DNA of 56,657 bases, taken from the NCBI GenBank assembly GCA_903840415.1, contig CAIMFY010000021.1:1-56657 (forward strand). The letters are read 5' to 3'. This DNA comes from an uncultured Opitutia bacterium. GTDB lineage: Bacteria; Verrucomicrobiota; Verrucomicrobiia; Opitutales; Opitutaceae. The notes under the pieces are model-generated. The model saw only the letters and a list, made by a program, of their open reading frames with translations, was not told the origin of the DNA and did not search any database. Below are positions 27,176-34,328 of this stretch, in pieces. How positions within the stretch are numbered: position 1 is the first letter of the stretch; the number at the start of each line of letters is the position of its first letter. Made by a program: the position numbers and the translations under genes.

Positions 27176-28918
27176 ATGCTTCGGCTCCAGACTTTCTCCC
27201 CGCTCCTCGCGCTCTGCGTGTTTTCCGTCCTTCGCGCGCAGCCGACCAGTGCCGCAATCATCGCGCTCGAGGAACTCAAGCCCGGCCAGTATGGCGAAGT
27301 CTGGACGGTTTTTCGCGGCACCGAGCCCGAGCCATTTGCCGTCGAGGTTACCGGCATCGTCCGCAACGCCCTCGGCCCCGGCAAGGCGCTCATCCTCTGC
27401 CAGCTCACCGATCCGCGCGTGCAAAACATGGGCGCCGTCGCCGGCATGAGCGGCAGTCCGCTCTACATCGACGGCAAACTCGCCGGCGCGCTCAGCTACC
27501 AGATCCAACGCTTCGAGACGGTGCGCTACGCCGGCTTTACCCCCGCCGCCGATCTCGCCGAGGTGCAGGCGAAATCCAGCACCGATCTGCGAGCCGTGCC
27601 GATCACGGCGATTGCGGACTCGACCTACAAATCACTCCAACCCGCCTTCACGCTCAGCGGCCTCAGTCCGATCGTCGCCGAACTTTTCGCGCCGCAATTC
27701 GCCGCCCTTGGCCTCAGCGCCACGGCCCTCGGAGGTAGCGACAATGGTTCTTCAATCGAAAATCCAAAATCGCAAATCGACAATACACCGCTGCGCCCCG
27801 GCGCCGCTGTCTCCGTCGCCCTCGTTACCGGCGACATCACCCTTGCCGGCACCGGCACCGTCTCAAGCGTGAACGGCAACCGTGTCACGGCCTTCGGTCA
27901 CCCGATGCTCTCGCTCGGTGAGGTTGATCTTCCGATGTGCGCCGCGGAGATTGTCACGATCCTGCCGTCGTCGATGCAGTCGATCAAGGTCGCCAACACC
28001 GGCCCGATCATCGGCACGATTTCGCAGGACCGGCTCTCCGCCGTCACCGGCACGCTCGGCCCCGGACCCGCGATGACCAGTGTAGAAGTCACGGTCAACG
28101 CCCCGCACAGTGCGTCCCGCACGCTTCATTTCTCGGTCGCCCGCCAGCAGCAACTTACGGCGATGCTCGTCGCCGCCGGTGTTACACAGGCGATCCTCGG
28201 CGCCAATGATTCCGGCCTTGCGAATGGCTTCCGGCTCATGAGCGACGTCACCTTCCCCGCCGCGGCGAAGCTCGCCACGAAAACCATCTACTCGGGCCCG
28301 CAGGGTTTCCAGCAAGGCCTGAGCGACTTCGTGCAAAGCCTCGCCGCCAATCTTCAGAATCCCTACGCCAAAACGTTCCCCGATCGCGTTTCGTTTTCCG
28401 TCGAGGCGCTGAGCGAAAATCCCGCCGTCACGATCGATCTTTTCCAACTCTCCCGCACCACGGCGCGCGGCGGTGATATCGTGCAAGCCTCGCTCGCGTG
28501 GCGCGACTTTCAAGGCGACGCCCACCGCGAAACCATCGACCTTCCCATCGACCGAGCATGGGTCGGCAAGAAACTTGAAGTGATCCTCGCGCCGGGTCGC
28601 GCGCTGAACGAACTCACCGGCCGGCCGCGGGTGATCGCGGCGTCCGAACTTCGCAGTTTCGACGCCTATCTCGCCGCGCTGCGCGACGACCGTCCGAACG
28701 ACGGACTCTGTCTCGCCATCGTCGAGCAGACCGAAATGTTCAGCGACCAAAGCGTCACGACCCCCGAGGTGCCCGGCTCGATTTCCCGTATCGCGCGCGC
28801 CGCCGACGAAGCGCGCTACCACAACCGCGATGCCGTCCTGCCGCTCTGGGAGCGCCACGTGCTCGACGGCAAACTTGCTGGCGCCGTCATCCGCCGCCCG
28901 CTGCGGATCGTGGAATGA
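27176..28918 (+). CDS. S55-family (SpoIVB peptidase-like) exported protein
   Basis: This 580-residue protein with an N-terminal signal peptide carries the two halves of a SpoIVB-type S55 domain. A serine motif, AGMSGSPLYIDGKLAGAL, has S92 as the likely nucleophile. A histidine block, GTVSSVNGNRVTAFGHPML, has H242 and is followed by GEVDLPMCAAEIVTILPS. In SpoIVB itself the histidine block comes before the serine block, so the order is inverted here, as in other Gram-negative members of this annotation group that I recall. The biological substrate is unknown. Residues encoded at 27754-27784 come from a short DNA repeat and sit in a linker. The following gene starts 45 bases later and is probably co-transcribed. 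Confidence 0.75.
   Translation: MLRLQTFSPLLALCVFSVLRAQPTSAAIIALEELKPGQYGEVWTVFRGTEPEPFAVEVTGIVRNALGPGKALILCQLTDPRVQNMGAVAGMSGSPLYIDGKLAGALSYQIQRFETVRYAGFTPAADLAEVQAKSSTDLRAVPITAIADSTYKSLQPAFTLSGLSPIVAELFAPQFAALGLSATALGGSDNGSSIENPKSQIDNTPLRPGAAVSVALVTGDITLAGTGTVSSVNGNRVTAFGHPMLSLGEVDLPMCAAEIVTILPSSMQSIKVANTGPIIGTISQDRLSAVTGTLGPGPAMTSVEVTVNAPHSASRTLHFSVARQQQLTAMLVAAGVTQAILGANDSGLANGFRLMSDVTFPAAAKLATKTIYSGPQGFQQGLSDFVQSLAANLQNPYAKTFPDRVSFSVEALSENPAVTIDLFQLSRTTARGGDIVQASLAWRDFQGDAHRETIDLPIDRAWVGKKLEVILAPGRALNELTGRPRVIAASELRSFDAYLAALRDDRPNDGLCLAIVEQTEMFSDQSVTTPEVPGSISRIARAADEARYHNRDAVLPLWERHVLDGKLAGAVIRRPLRIVE
27754..27784 (+). repeat. In-frame AATCSAA heptanucleotide repeat tract (copy A)
   Basis: Four consecutive 7-base units close to AATCSAA, plus a partial fifth, lie inside the S55-family gene. 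The tract is markedly AT-rich against its GC-rich surroundings and encodes ENPKSQIDN in a linker between the serine and histidine blocks. The related tracts are at 49951-49985 and in the inverted pair at 34235-34328. Confidence 0.75.
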
Positions 28919-28925
28919 TTTAGGT

Positions 28926-29030
28926 TCACCACGAAACACACCAAAGACCCGAAAGGAAAACTCATGGCCGCCGTATTTTCGCGCCGAGCGCGCTTGTACC
29001 TTTTCGCGTATTTCTTGTCTTTCGTGGTGA
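28926..29030. repeat. Imperfect inverted repeat spanning a start codon and signal-peptide region
   Basis: TCACCACGAAA at 28926-28936 is the exact reverse complement of TTTCGTGGTGA at 29020-29030. The similarity continues inward for about 20 more bases at roughly 70 percent, giving arms near 28926-28956 and 29000-29030 with a loop of about 43 bases. The loop contains the ribosome-binding site/ATG region of the beta-propeller gene, and the distal arm encodes its hydrophobic signal segment. The pattern resembles dispersed ACCACGAA-type hairpin repeats found between genes in many bacteria. Confidence 0.7.
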
Positions 29031-31249
29031 CGCTCCGGGCCGAGCCGCTCTCGAAAAAAATTGACGTCGATTTTTTTCGCGACGTTCCGAGCCGCAATCT
29101 CAGGGGCCTCGCCACGCGTTCCGACGGCCGTCTCGTCGCGGGGCCGACTCTGAGCGAAATCGCCGTGCGCGCGCCCGCCGACTTGCTCTGGTGTCTCGAA
29201 CCCGGCGCCGACGCCACGCACTGGCTCGTCGGCGCCGGTCCCGATGGTAAAATTCTCGAAATTACATTCAACCCCAACGACGCTACCTACGCTTCGCGCG
29301 ATGTCGTTAAGCTCGACGATCCACAGGTGTTCGCTGTCAAGCGACTGCCCGACGGCGCCATCCTCGCCGGCACTTCGCCTAAAGGCGCACTCTACCTCGT
29401 GCGCGCCGGCAAAGCCACCGCGCGCCTCGCACTGCCAGTCGATTCCATTTTCGATTTTCTGCTGCTCGACGATCGCACGGCGCTGGTCGCGACCGGCAAT
29501 CCTGGTCGCGTTTACCGGATCGACCCCACCAAGTTTGAAGCCGGCGGTGTCGTCGTCGAAAAAATTTCCGACGCCAAGCTCCTCGCCGATCGCGGCGTCA
29601 CGCTCTTTGGCGAGATTCGCGACCGCAACATCCGCCGTCTCGCCCAGCTGGCGAACGGCCGCATCGTGGCCGGTTCCGCGCCGAAAGGCACGCTCTACAC
29701 CTTCGCCCACGATGGCGGCGCGCCGGTCATTCTTCAGGAGAACCGCGAGGCCGAAGTCACCGATCTCCTGCCCCAACCCAACGGCGATCTCCTCGCGACG
29801 ATCGTGTTTGCGAGTTCCACCGGCGAGGCGCGCATCACACCGCCGAAGTCGGCCGGCGATACCAAGCCCGCATTGGAGCTGCCGCCGGTGGCGCAAGCGG
29901 AGAAATTCGGTGGCCGCAGTTCGGTCGTGTTGTTTCCGGCGGACGGATTTGCGGAGACGCTGGTTTCTCGCGCGAACGCCGCGTTCTACCGCGTGCTGCG
30001 GCAAGGCGATTTGCTCATCATCACCGGAGGCGAGCAGGGCGAACTCTTCGGTTTCGATCTCAAGGCAAAGCTGGGCCTCACCTACGCCGGTAGTATTTCC
30101 TCACAGTTAAACGGGCTGGCCCCGATCGCCGGCTCGCCGGGAAAATATTTGGTGCTGCGTAACAACGCTCCCGGCCTCGCGCTACTCGATTTCACCACCG
30201 CCGGAATCCGCGAAGTGGAGACCCGACGCCTCGACCTCGGCACGCCGGCGCTGCTCGGGGCGCTGCGTTTCAACCGCCTGCGCAATCTCGCCGACAGCCA
30301 GCTCGCGCTTGAGGCGCGCACGAGCAACGGCAGTGACGAAGTCGAAGGTTGGGGCCCGTGGACGCCGCTCAAATCCGGCGATACCGGCTCGCCCGCCGGT
30401 GCCGGCTGGCGCTTGAACGGTTTGCGCGGTCGCTACCTGAAGCTCCGACTGCGTCTAACCGGCACCGCTGGCGCGGCGGTCGAGGTTGACAAGGGCACGG
30501 TGTTCATCCTCCCGCAAAATCGCCGGCCCGTGTTGCAGGAATTCCGTTTCATCGCGCCGAACTACGGACTCGTCCCGGCGGTCGATCAACCGCCCGCGCA
30601 GGTCGCGACGCTCAGCCAGCTCCTGTCGCCGAGCCCGCGCGATGACGACGCCAAGCGCCGCGAAAGTTTTCTGCGCAGCCAGATCGTGCCGTCGCCCGGT
30701 ACGCAAATCGTGTTTTGGAATGTCACCGATCCCGACGGCGACAACGTGACCTGCACGTTCTCCATCCGTCGCGACGGGGACACGAACTGGACCGACCTGA
30801 CCATCGACACGCACGAGAGCTTCACGCAATTCGACACCGCGCATCTGCCGGATGGCGTTTACTTCACGCGTCTCGTCGCCACCGAAAGGGCACCCCGGCT
30901 CCCGGCGGATCAGCTGACGGCGACGTTCGAGACGGACGATCTCATCGTCGATCACACGCCGCCGGAAATTCTGGAGGCCACGGCCAAACGCGACAGCGAC
31001 CGCGTGTTGATCGCGGTGCATGGGCGCGATGCGCTTTCGCTCCTGCAAGGCATCGAAGTGAATTTCAACAACGGCCTGCACGAGGAGACCGAGCAGCCGG
31101 ATGACGGTATCCGCGACAGTCGCGACGAACGTTTCACCATCGAAGTGCCGCTCGCCAAGATTTCCAACGCCACTTCGGCGGAGGTGACACTCTACGACGC
31201 GAGCGGTAACAGTGTCTCGAAACGCGTCAGCTGGCCAGCCGCCAAGTAG
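28964..31249 (+). CDS. Exported beta-propeller-like protein of unknown function
   Basis: This 761-residue protein has a signal peptide (LYLFAYFLSFVVTLRAEP region, cleavage near residue 27). Residues about 30-450 hold repeated strands of the type RLPDGAILAGTSPKGALYLV, LANGRIVAGSAPKGTLYTF and LPQPNGDLLATIV, as in six- or seven-bladed propellers. A region with GWGPWTPLKSGDTGS and RYLKLRLRLTGT follows (sheet-rich, possibly carbohydrate-binding-like), and then Ig-like strands (VFWNVTDPDGDNVTCTFSIR). I do not recognise an enzyme. A GAAAGGA ribosome-binding site precedes the ATG by 7 bases. It lies 45 bases after the S55-family gene and may be its substrate or partner; this is inference from position only. 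Confidence 0.7.
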   Translation: MAAVFSRRARLYLFAYFLSFVVTLRAEPLSKKIDVDFFRDVPSRNLRGLATRSDGRLVAGPTLSEIAVRAPADLLWCLEPGADATHWLVGAGPDGKILEITFNPNDATYASRDVVKLDDPQVFAVKRLPDGAILAGTSPKGALYLVRAGKATARLALPVDSIFDFLLLDDRTALVATGNPGRVYRIDPTKFEAGGVVVEKISDAKLLADRGVTLFGEIRDRNIRRLAQLANGRIVAGSAPKGTLYTFAHDGGAPVILQENREAEVTDLLPQPNGDLLATIVFASSTGEARITPPKSAGDTKPALELPPVAQAEKFGGRSSVVLFPADGFAETLVSRANAAFYRVLRQGDLLIITGGEQGELFGFDLKAKLGLTYAGSISSQLNGLAPIAGSPGKYLVLRNNAPGLALLDFTTAGIREVETRRLDLGTPALLGALRFNRLRNLADSQLALEARTSNGSDEVEGWGPWTPLKSGDTGSPAGAGWRLNGLRGRYLKLRLRLTGTAGAAVEVDKGTVFILPQNRRPVLQEFRFIAPNYGLVPAVDQPPAQVATLSQLLSPSPRDDDAKRRESFLRSQIVPSPGTQIVFWNVTDPDGDNVTCTFSIRRDGDTNWTDLTIDTHESFTQFDTAHLPDGVYFTRLVATERAPRLPADQLTATFETDDLIVDHTPPEILEATAKRDSDRVLIAVHGRDALSLLQGIEVNFNNGLHEETEQPDDGIRDSRDERFTIEVPLAKISNATSAEVTLYDASGNSVSKRVSWPAAK

Positions 31250-31295
31250 CGCCGCCTCCGGAACGGCGTTTAACCAACTCAGCATCGACGGTCAC

Positions 31296-31823
31296 TCACG
31301 GCGGCGGCACCGGGGCGAGGTTGCCGTGCCAGAGTTCGCGGTAGATCGGGTTGTCGGGCACCGGCACGCGGCTCACGTCGAACTGCCGCGACTCGACGTA
31401 ATCGAGCCCGTAGTGAAACGCCGCGAGCAGCAGCGGATAGGAAAACGTCACGCCGCGCTGCCGATGCAGGTAGCTGCGCGAGTAGGCGAGATAGTCGACA
31501 CCGGCCGCGAGATTTGCGCGCCAATCCCACACCGCGGTTTCGTAAGGCAACGTCGACACCGTGCGCCATGCGTGCGGCTTCAACTGCATGAGCCCGCGCG
31601 CAGCACCGTTCTGCGCCCGCGGATCACCATTCGATTCGGCGAGTACGAGCGCGTAAACGAACGCCGGTTCTAGTTGATAGCGCGCCGCGATCGGCTGGAT
31701 CTGAGTCCAGATTTCCTGGCGGGTCGGTGGCGTTGCAACCGAAGCATCGGTCGGTGCAGTGCGTCGTGAACACGCGGTGAGCGTCATCGCACCGGCCAGC
31801 ACCACCTGGACCCACTTGCTCAC
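31296..31823 (-). CDS. Lytic transglycosylase lipoprotein (SLT domain)
   Basis: This 175-residue protein has a lipoprotein signal with lipobox LTAC at about residues 15-18, then an SLT domain with YALVLAESNGDPRAQNGAARGLMQLKP. The glutamate in AES is the expected catalytic residue. LAAGVDYLAYSRSYL and LLAAFHYGLDYV complete the fold. It would cleave the glycan strands of peptidoglycan to 1,6-anhydro products at the membrane. The GTG start at 31823 overlaps the fabF stop as GTGA, so it is probably translated from the fab message. It is short for the family but contains the complete minimal domain. Confidence 0.87.
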   Translation of the reverse strand: MSKWVQVVLAGAMTLTACSRRTAPTDASVATPPTRQEIWTQIQPIAARYQLEPAFVYALVLAESNGDPRAQNGAARGLMQLKPHAWRTVSTLPYETAVWDWRANLAAGVDYLAYSRSYLHRQRGVTFSYPLLLAAFHYGLDYVESRQFDVSRVPVPDNPIYRELWHGNLAPVPPP

Positions 31824-33070
31824 ATCGCGCGGAACACCACGGCGGCGTTCTGCCCGCCAAAACCGAGATTATTGCTGAGCACGGTGCGCACCTTCACCTC
31901 CCGCGCGACGTTCGGCACGTAGTCGAGATCGCAGTCGGGATCGGGGTCGTCGAGATTGATGGTGGGTGCGATGCGGCCGGTCTGGATCGTCTTCGCGCAA
32001 ATCACCGATTCGATGCCACCGGCGGCACCGAGCAAATGGCCGGTCATCGATTTCGTCGAACTGATCGCCAGCTTGCGGGCGTGTTCGCCGAAGACTTTCT
32101 TCACCGCGAGCGTCTCGAACTTGTCGTTGTAAGGTGTGCTCGTGCCGTGGGCGTTGATGTAATCGATCTCTTCGGGTGCGACCCGGGCACTGGCAAGTGC
32201 ACGAGTCATTGCGAGCGAAAGCCCCCTGCCCTCGGGATCGGGTGAGGTGATGTGGTAGGCGTCGCTCGTCGCGGCGTAGCCGGCGAGTTCGCAATAGATG
32301 CGGGCGCCGCGGGCTTGGGCGTGCTCTAGCGATTCGAGCACGAGCACGCCGGCGCCTTCACCCATAATGAATCCGTCGCGGCCCCGATCGAAAGGCCGAC
32401 AGGCTTTATCCGGCGCGTCGTTGCGGGTGCTCATCGCCTTCATCGAACAAAAACTCGCGTAGGCAAACGGCGTGATCGCCGCCTCGCTGCCGCCGGCGAC
32501 CATTACGTCGACATCCCCGCGTCTAATGGCGTGCGCCGCTTCCCCGAGGGCGTGCGAGCCCGATGCACAGGCCGAGACTAGGCCGAAGCTCGGCCCGCGC
32601 GCGCCGAGTTCGATCGCGACTAGACCGGCACACATGTTGCCGATCAGCGAAGGGATGGTGAACGGCGAAACTTTTCGTGGGCCGCGCTCGGCCAGCACCT
32701 TGAGTTGCGACTCGTAAGTCCACATGCCACCGATGCCCGAACCGATAATGACACCAATGCGGTCGCCATTCTCGGTGACGGGGTCAAGGCCGGCGTCGCG
32801 CACGGCTTGTTTCGCAGCGACGAAACCGAAGTGAGTGTAGCGATCGTTGCGGCGCACTTCCTTCGGATCCATGTGTTTGGCCGCGTCCCAATCGCGCACT
32901 TCCGCGCCAATCTGGCTGGCAAAGTTCGTCGGATCGAAAAGCGTGATGCGGTGGATGCCACCGCGGCCAGCGATCAGGCTCGACCAGAATGTGTCCACAT
33001 CGTGGCCGAGGGAAGTCACGACTCCGAGTCCGGTGATGACGACGCGGCGTGAAGGCGAGGGAGAATCCAT
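31820..33070 (-). CDS. fabF: 3-oxoacyl-ACP synthase II
   Basis: This 416-residue condensing enzyme extends acyl-ACP with malonyl-ACP. The active-site cysteine is C168 in VSACASGSHALGEA. The histidine blocks are present as INAHGTSTPYNDKFE and STKSMTGHLLGAAGGIE, and the C-terminus has VLSNNLGFGGQNAAVVF. Length is typical of FabF. It is the third fatty-acid gene in the minus-strand order fabG, acpP, fabF, with a structured 105-base gap after acpP. The start MDSPSPSRRVVITGLGVVTS is the usual one. Confidence 0.97.
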   Translation of the reverse strand: MDSPSPSRRVVITGLGVVTSLGHDVDTFWSSLIAGRGGIHRITLFDPTNFASQIGAEVRDWDAAKHMDPKEVRRNDRYTHFGFVAAKQAVRDAGLDPVTENGDRIGVIIGSGIGGMWTYESQLKVLAERGPRKVSPFTIPSLIGNMCAGLVAIELGARGPSFGLVSACASGSHALGEAAHAIRRGDVDVMVAGGSEAAITPFAYASFCSMKAMSTRNDAPDKACRPFDRGRDGFIMGEGAGVLVLESLEHAQARGARIYCELAGYAATSDAYHITSPDPEGRGLSLAMTRALASARVAPEEIDYINAHGTSTPYNDKFETLAVKKVFGEHARKLAISSTKSMTGHLLGAAGGIESVICAKTIQTGRIAPTINLDDPDPDCDLDYVPNVAREVKVRTVLSNNLGFGGQNAAVVFRAM

Positions 33071-33109
33071 GGTCAGGAAAGAGCGAACCCCAATCTCAGA
33101 AAACGGAAA

Positions 33110-33153
33110 GGCGTTCTGCCAGAATTTTCCGCAAGGAAAACTGACAGAACGCC
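33110..33153 (-). promoter_or_regulatory. Stable hairpin between acpP and fabF (attenuator, partial terminator or processing site)
   Basis: GGCGTTCTG at 33110-33118 pairs with CAGAACGCC at 33145-33153. Inside are one mismatch, a CAG/CTG triplet, a two-base bulge and a perfect TTTTCC/GGAAAA stem closing a four-base loop. On the transcribed minus strand the stem is followed by TTTCCGTTTTC, which is T-rich but not a strong terminator tract. Confidence 0.65.
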
Positions 33154-33175
33154 GAAAATTTTACCGGACCGTAAC

Positions 33176-33439
33176 TCAGGCCGCGCCGGCCTTACCCTTA
33201 ATATATTCGATCACCTGCCCGACGGTCTGAAGCTTTTCTGCGTCGGATTCGGGGATTTCACCTTTGATTTCGTCCTTAAATTCTTCTTCGAACGCCATGA
33301 TAAGTTCGACAGTGTCGAGCGAATCGGCGCCGAGGTCGTCAAGAAAAGAGGCGGTCGGCGTAATCTGCTCTTCGTTAACGTTGAGCTGATTGACGATAAT
33401 CTCTTTGACGCGTTGTTCGATGGTTTTTTGGTCAGCCAT
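33176..33439 (-). CDS. acpP: Acyl carrier protein
   Basis: This 87-residue acidic helical protein carries growing acyl chains on phosphopantetheine attached to S40 in [19 protein letters not shown]. The N-terminus [19 protein letters not shown] is standard. It is slightly longer than E. coli ACP at the C-terminus (KGKAGAA). The ATG at 33439 is chosen because upstream codons have no ACP similarity. It sits between fabG (40-base gap) and fabF, and a hairpin follows it that could set its excess over fabF. Confidence 0.97.
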   Translation of the reverse strand: MADQKTIEQRVKEIIVNQLNVNEEQITPTASFLDDLGADSLDTVELIMAFEEEFKDEIKGEIPESDAEKLQTVGQVIEYIKGKAGAA

Positions 33440-33479
33440 TTTCAGTATTTTTTCAGAAGCTTGAAAGCATGCGGAGGGT

Positions 33480-34229
33480 TCACATCGCCATGCCGCCGTC
33501 AACGGTAAAAACTTGTCCGGTGATGTAACTCGCCTCTTCCGAGCAAAGATAGGCGGTCATGTTGGCAATATCGGTCGCTTCGCCGAAACGCTTGAGTGGG
33601 ACAACTTCGAGGATTTTTGCTGAGGCTTCGGGGTTGCTCACAAACTCGGTTGTCATGTCAGTCTTGATGAACCCCGGCGCGACGGCGTTGACCGTCACAT
33701 TGCGGCCAGCAAACTCGCGCGCCAGCGCCTTCGTGAGTCCGATCATGCCGGCCTTCGCGGCGGAATAGTTGGCCTGGCCGGCATTCCCCATGATGCCGCT
33801 GACAGAGGCGATATTGACGATCCGACCCCAGCGGGCGCGCGTCATGGGCCGGGCGATGAGTTTGCTCCAATGGAAACAGCTCGTGAGGTTGGTAGTCAGC
33901 ACGTCGTTCCAATCGGCTTCGCTCATCCGAAACAGCAGTCCATCGCGGGTGATGCCGGCGTTGTTTACCAGAATATCGATCGTTGGAAATTCCTTGAGCA
34001 GTGCCTCGGCTGCCGTCGCAATCGCGGCGCCGTCCGCGACGTCGACCGCGAGTGCTCGGGCCTTCCCGCCGCTGGCTGTGATGGCTGCGGCGACCGCCCC
34101 GCAAGAATCCGCGGACTTGGAAACGCAGATGACGGTGACCCCTTGGCGAGCGAGGGTCTCCGCTATGGCCTTGCCGATGCCGCGGCCGGCGCCGGTCACG
34201 AGGGCGGTGCGATTTTTGAAGGTAAGCAT
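33480..34229 (-). CDS. fabG: 3-oxoacyl-ACP reductase
   Basis: This 249-residue short-chain dehydrogenase would reduce 3-oxoacyl-ACP with NADPH. The cofactor loop [28 protein letters not shown], and the catalytic residues S142, Y155 and K159 (NYSAAKAG) are all present. The C-terminal [16 protein letters not shown] is typical of FabG. ATG at 34229 gives the standard N-terminus. It starts the compact fabG-acpP-fabF set. The CysJ-like gene upstream is separated by about 100 bases dominated by a large inverted repeat, so fabG may have its own promoter. Confidence 0.96.
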   Translation of the reverse strand: MLTFKNRTALVTGAGRGIGKAIAETLARQGVTVICVSKSADSCGAVAAAITASGGKARALAVDVADGAAIATAAEALLKEFPTIDILVNNAGITRDGLLFRMSEADWNDVLTTNLTSCFHWSKLIARPMTRARWGRIVNIASVSGIMGNAGQANYSAAKAGMIGLTKALAREFAGRNVTVNAVAPGFIKTDMTTEFVSNPEASAKILEVVPLKRFGEATDIANMTAYLCSEEASYITGQVFTVDGGMAM

Positions 34230-34234
34230 GAGAA

Positions 34235-34328
34235 GATTTCTGTTTTTGGATTCTCTATCGTGATTTACGAGGCGACAGAGACCGACGCAGGTGTGCAATC
34301 GAAAATCGAGAATTCAAGAATCGAAATC
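34235..34328. repeat. Large inverted repeat built from AATCSAA heptads (copy C)
   Basis: The arm at 34297-34328 consists of four near-AATCSAA units. The arm at 34235-34265 is an imperfect reverse complement of it (shared blocks GATTTC, ATTCTC, GATT). About 31 GC-rich bases form the loop. The element fills the gap between the CysJ-like gene and fabG and reaches the former's stop codon. It could fold in RNA from either strand. It shares its unit with the coding tracts at 27754 and 49951. Confidence 0.65.

Noticed and set aside
27863-30004. A 713-codon open frame on the minus strand opposite the S55 and beta-propeller genes
   Set aside because: It is antisense to two well-supported genes, crosses their boundary and has the Arg/Gly/Asp-rich composition of a GC-rich shadow frame.
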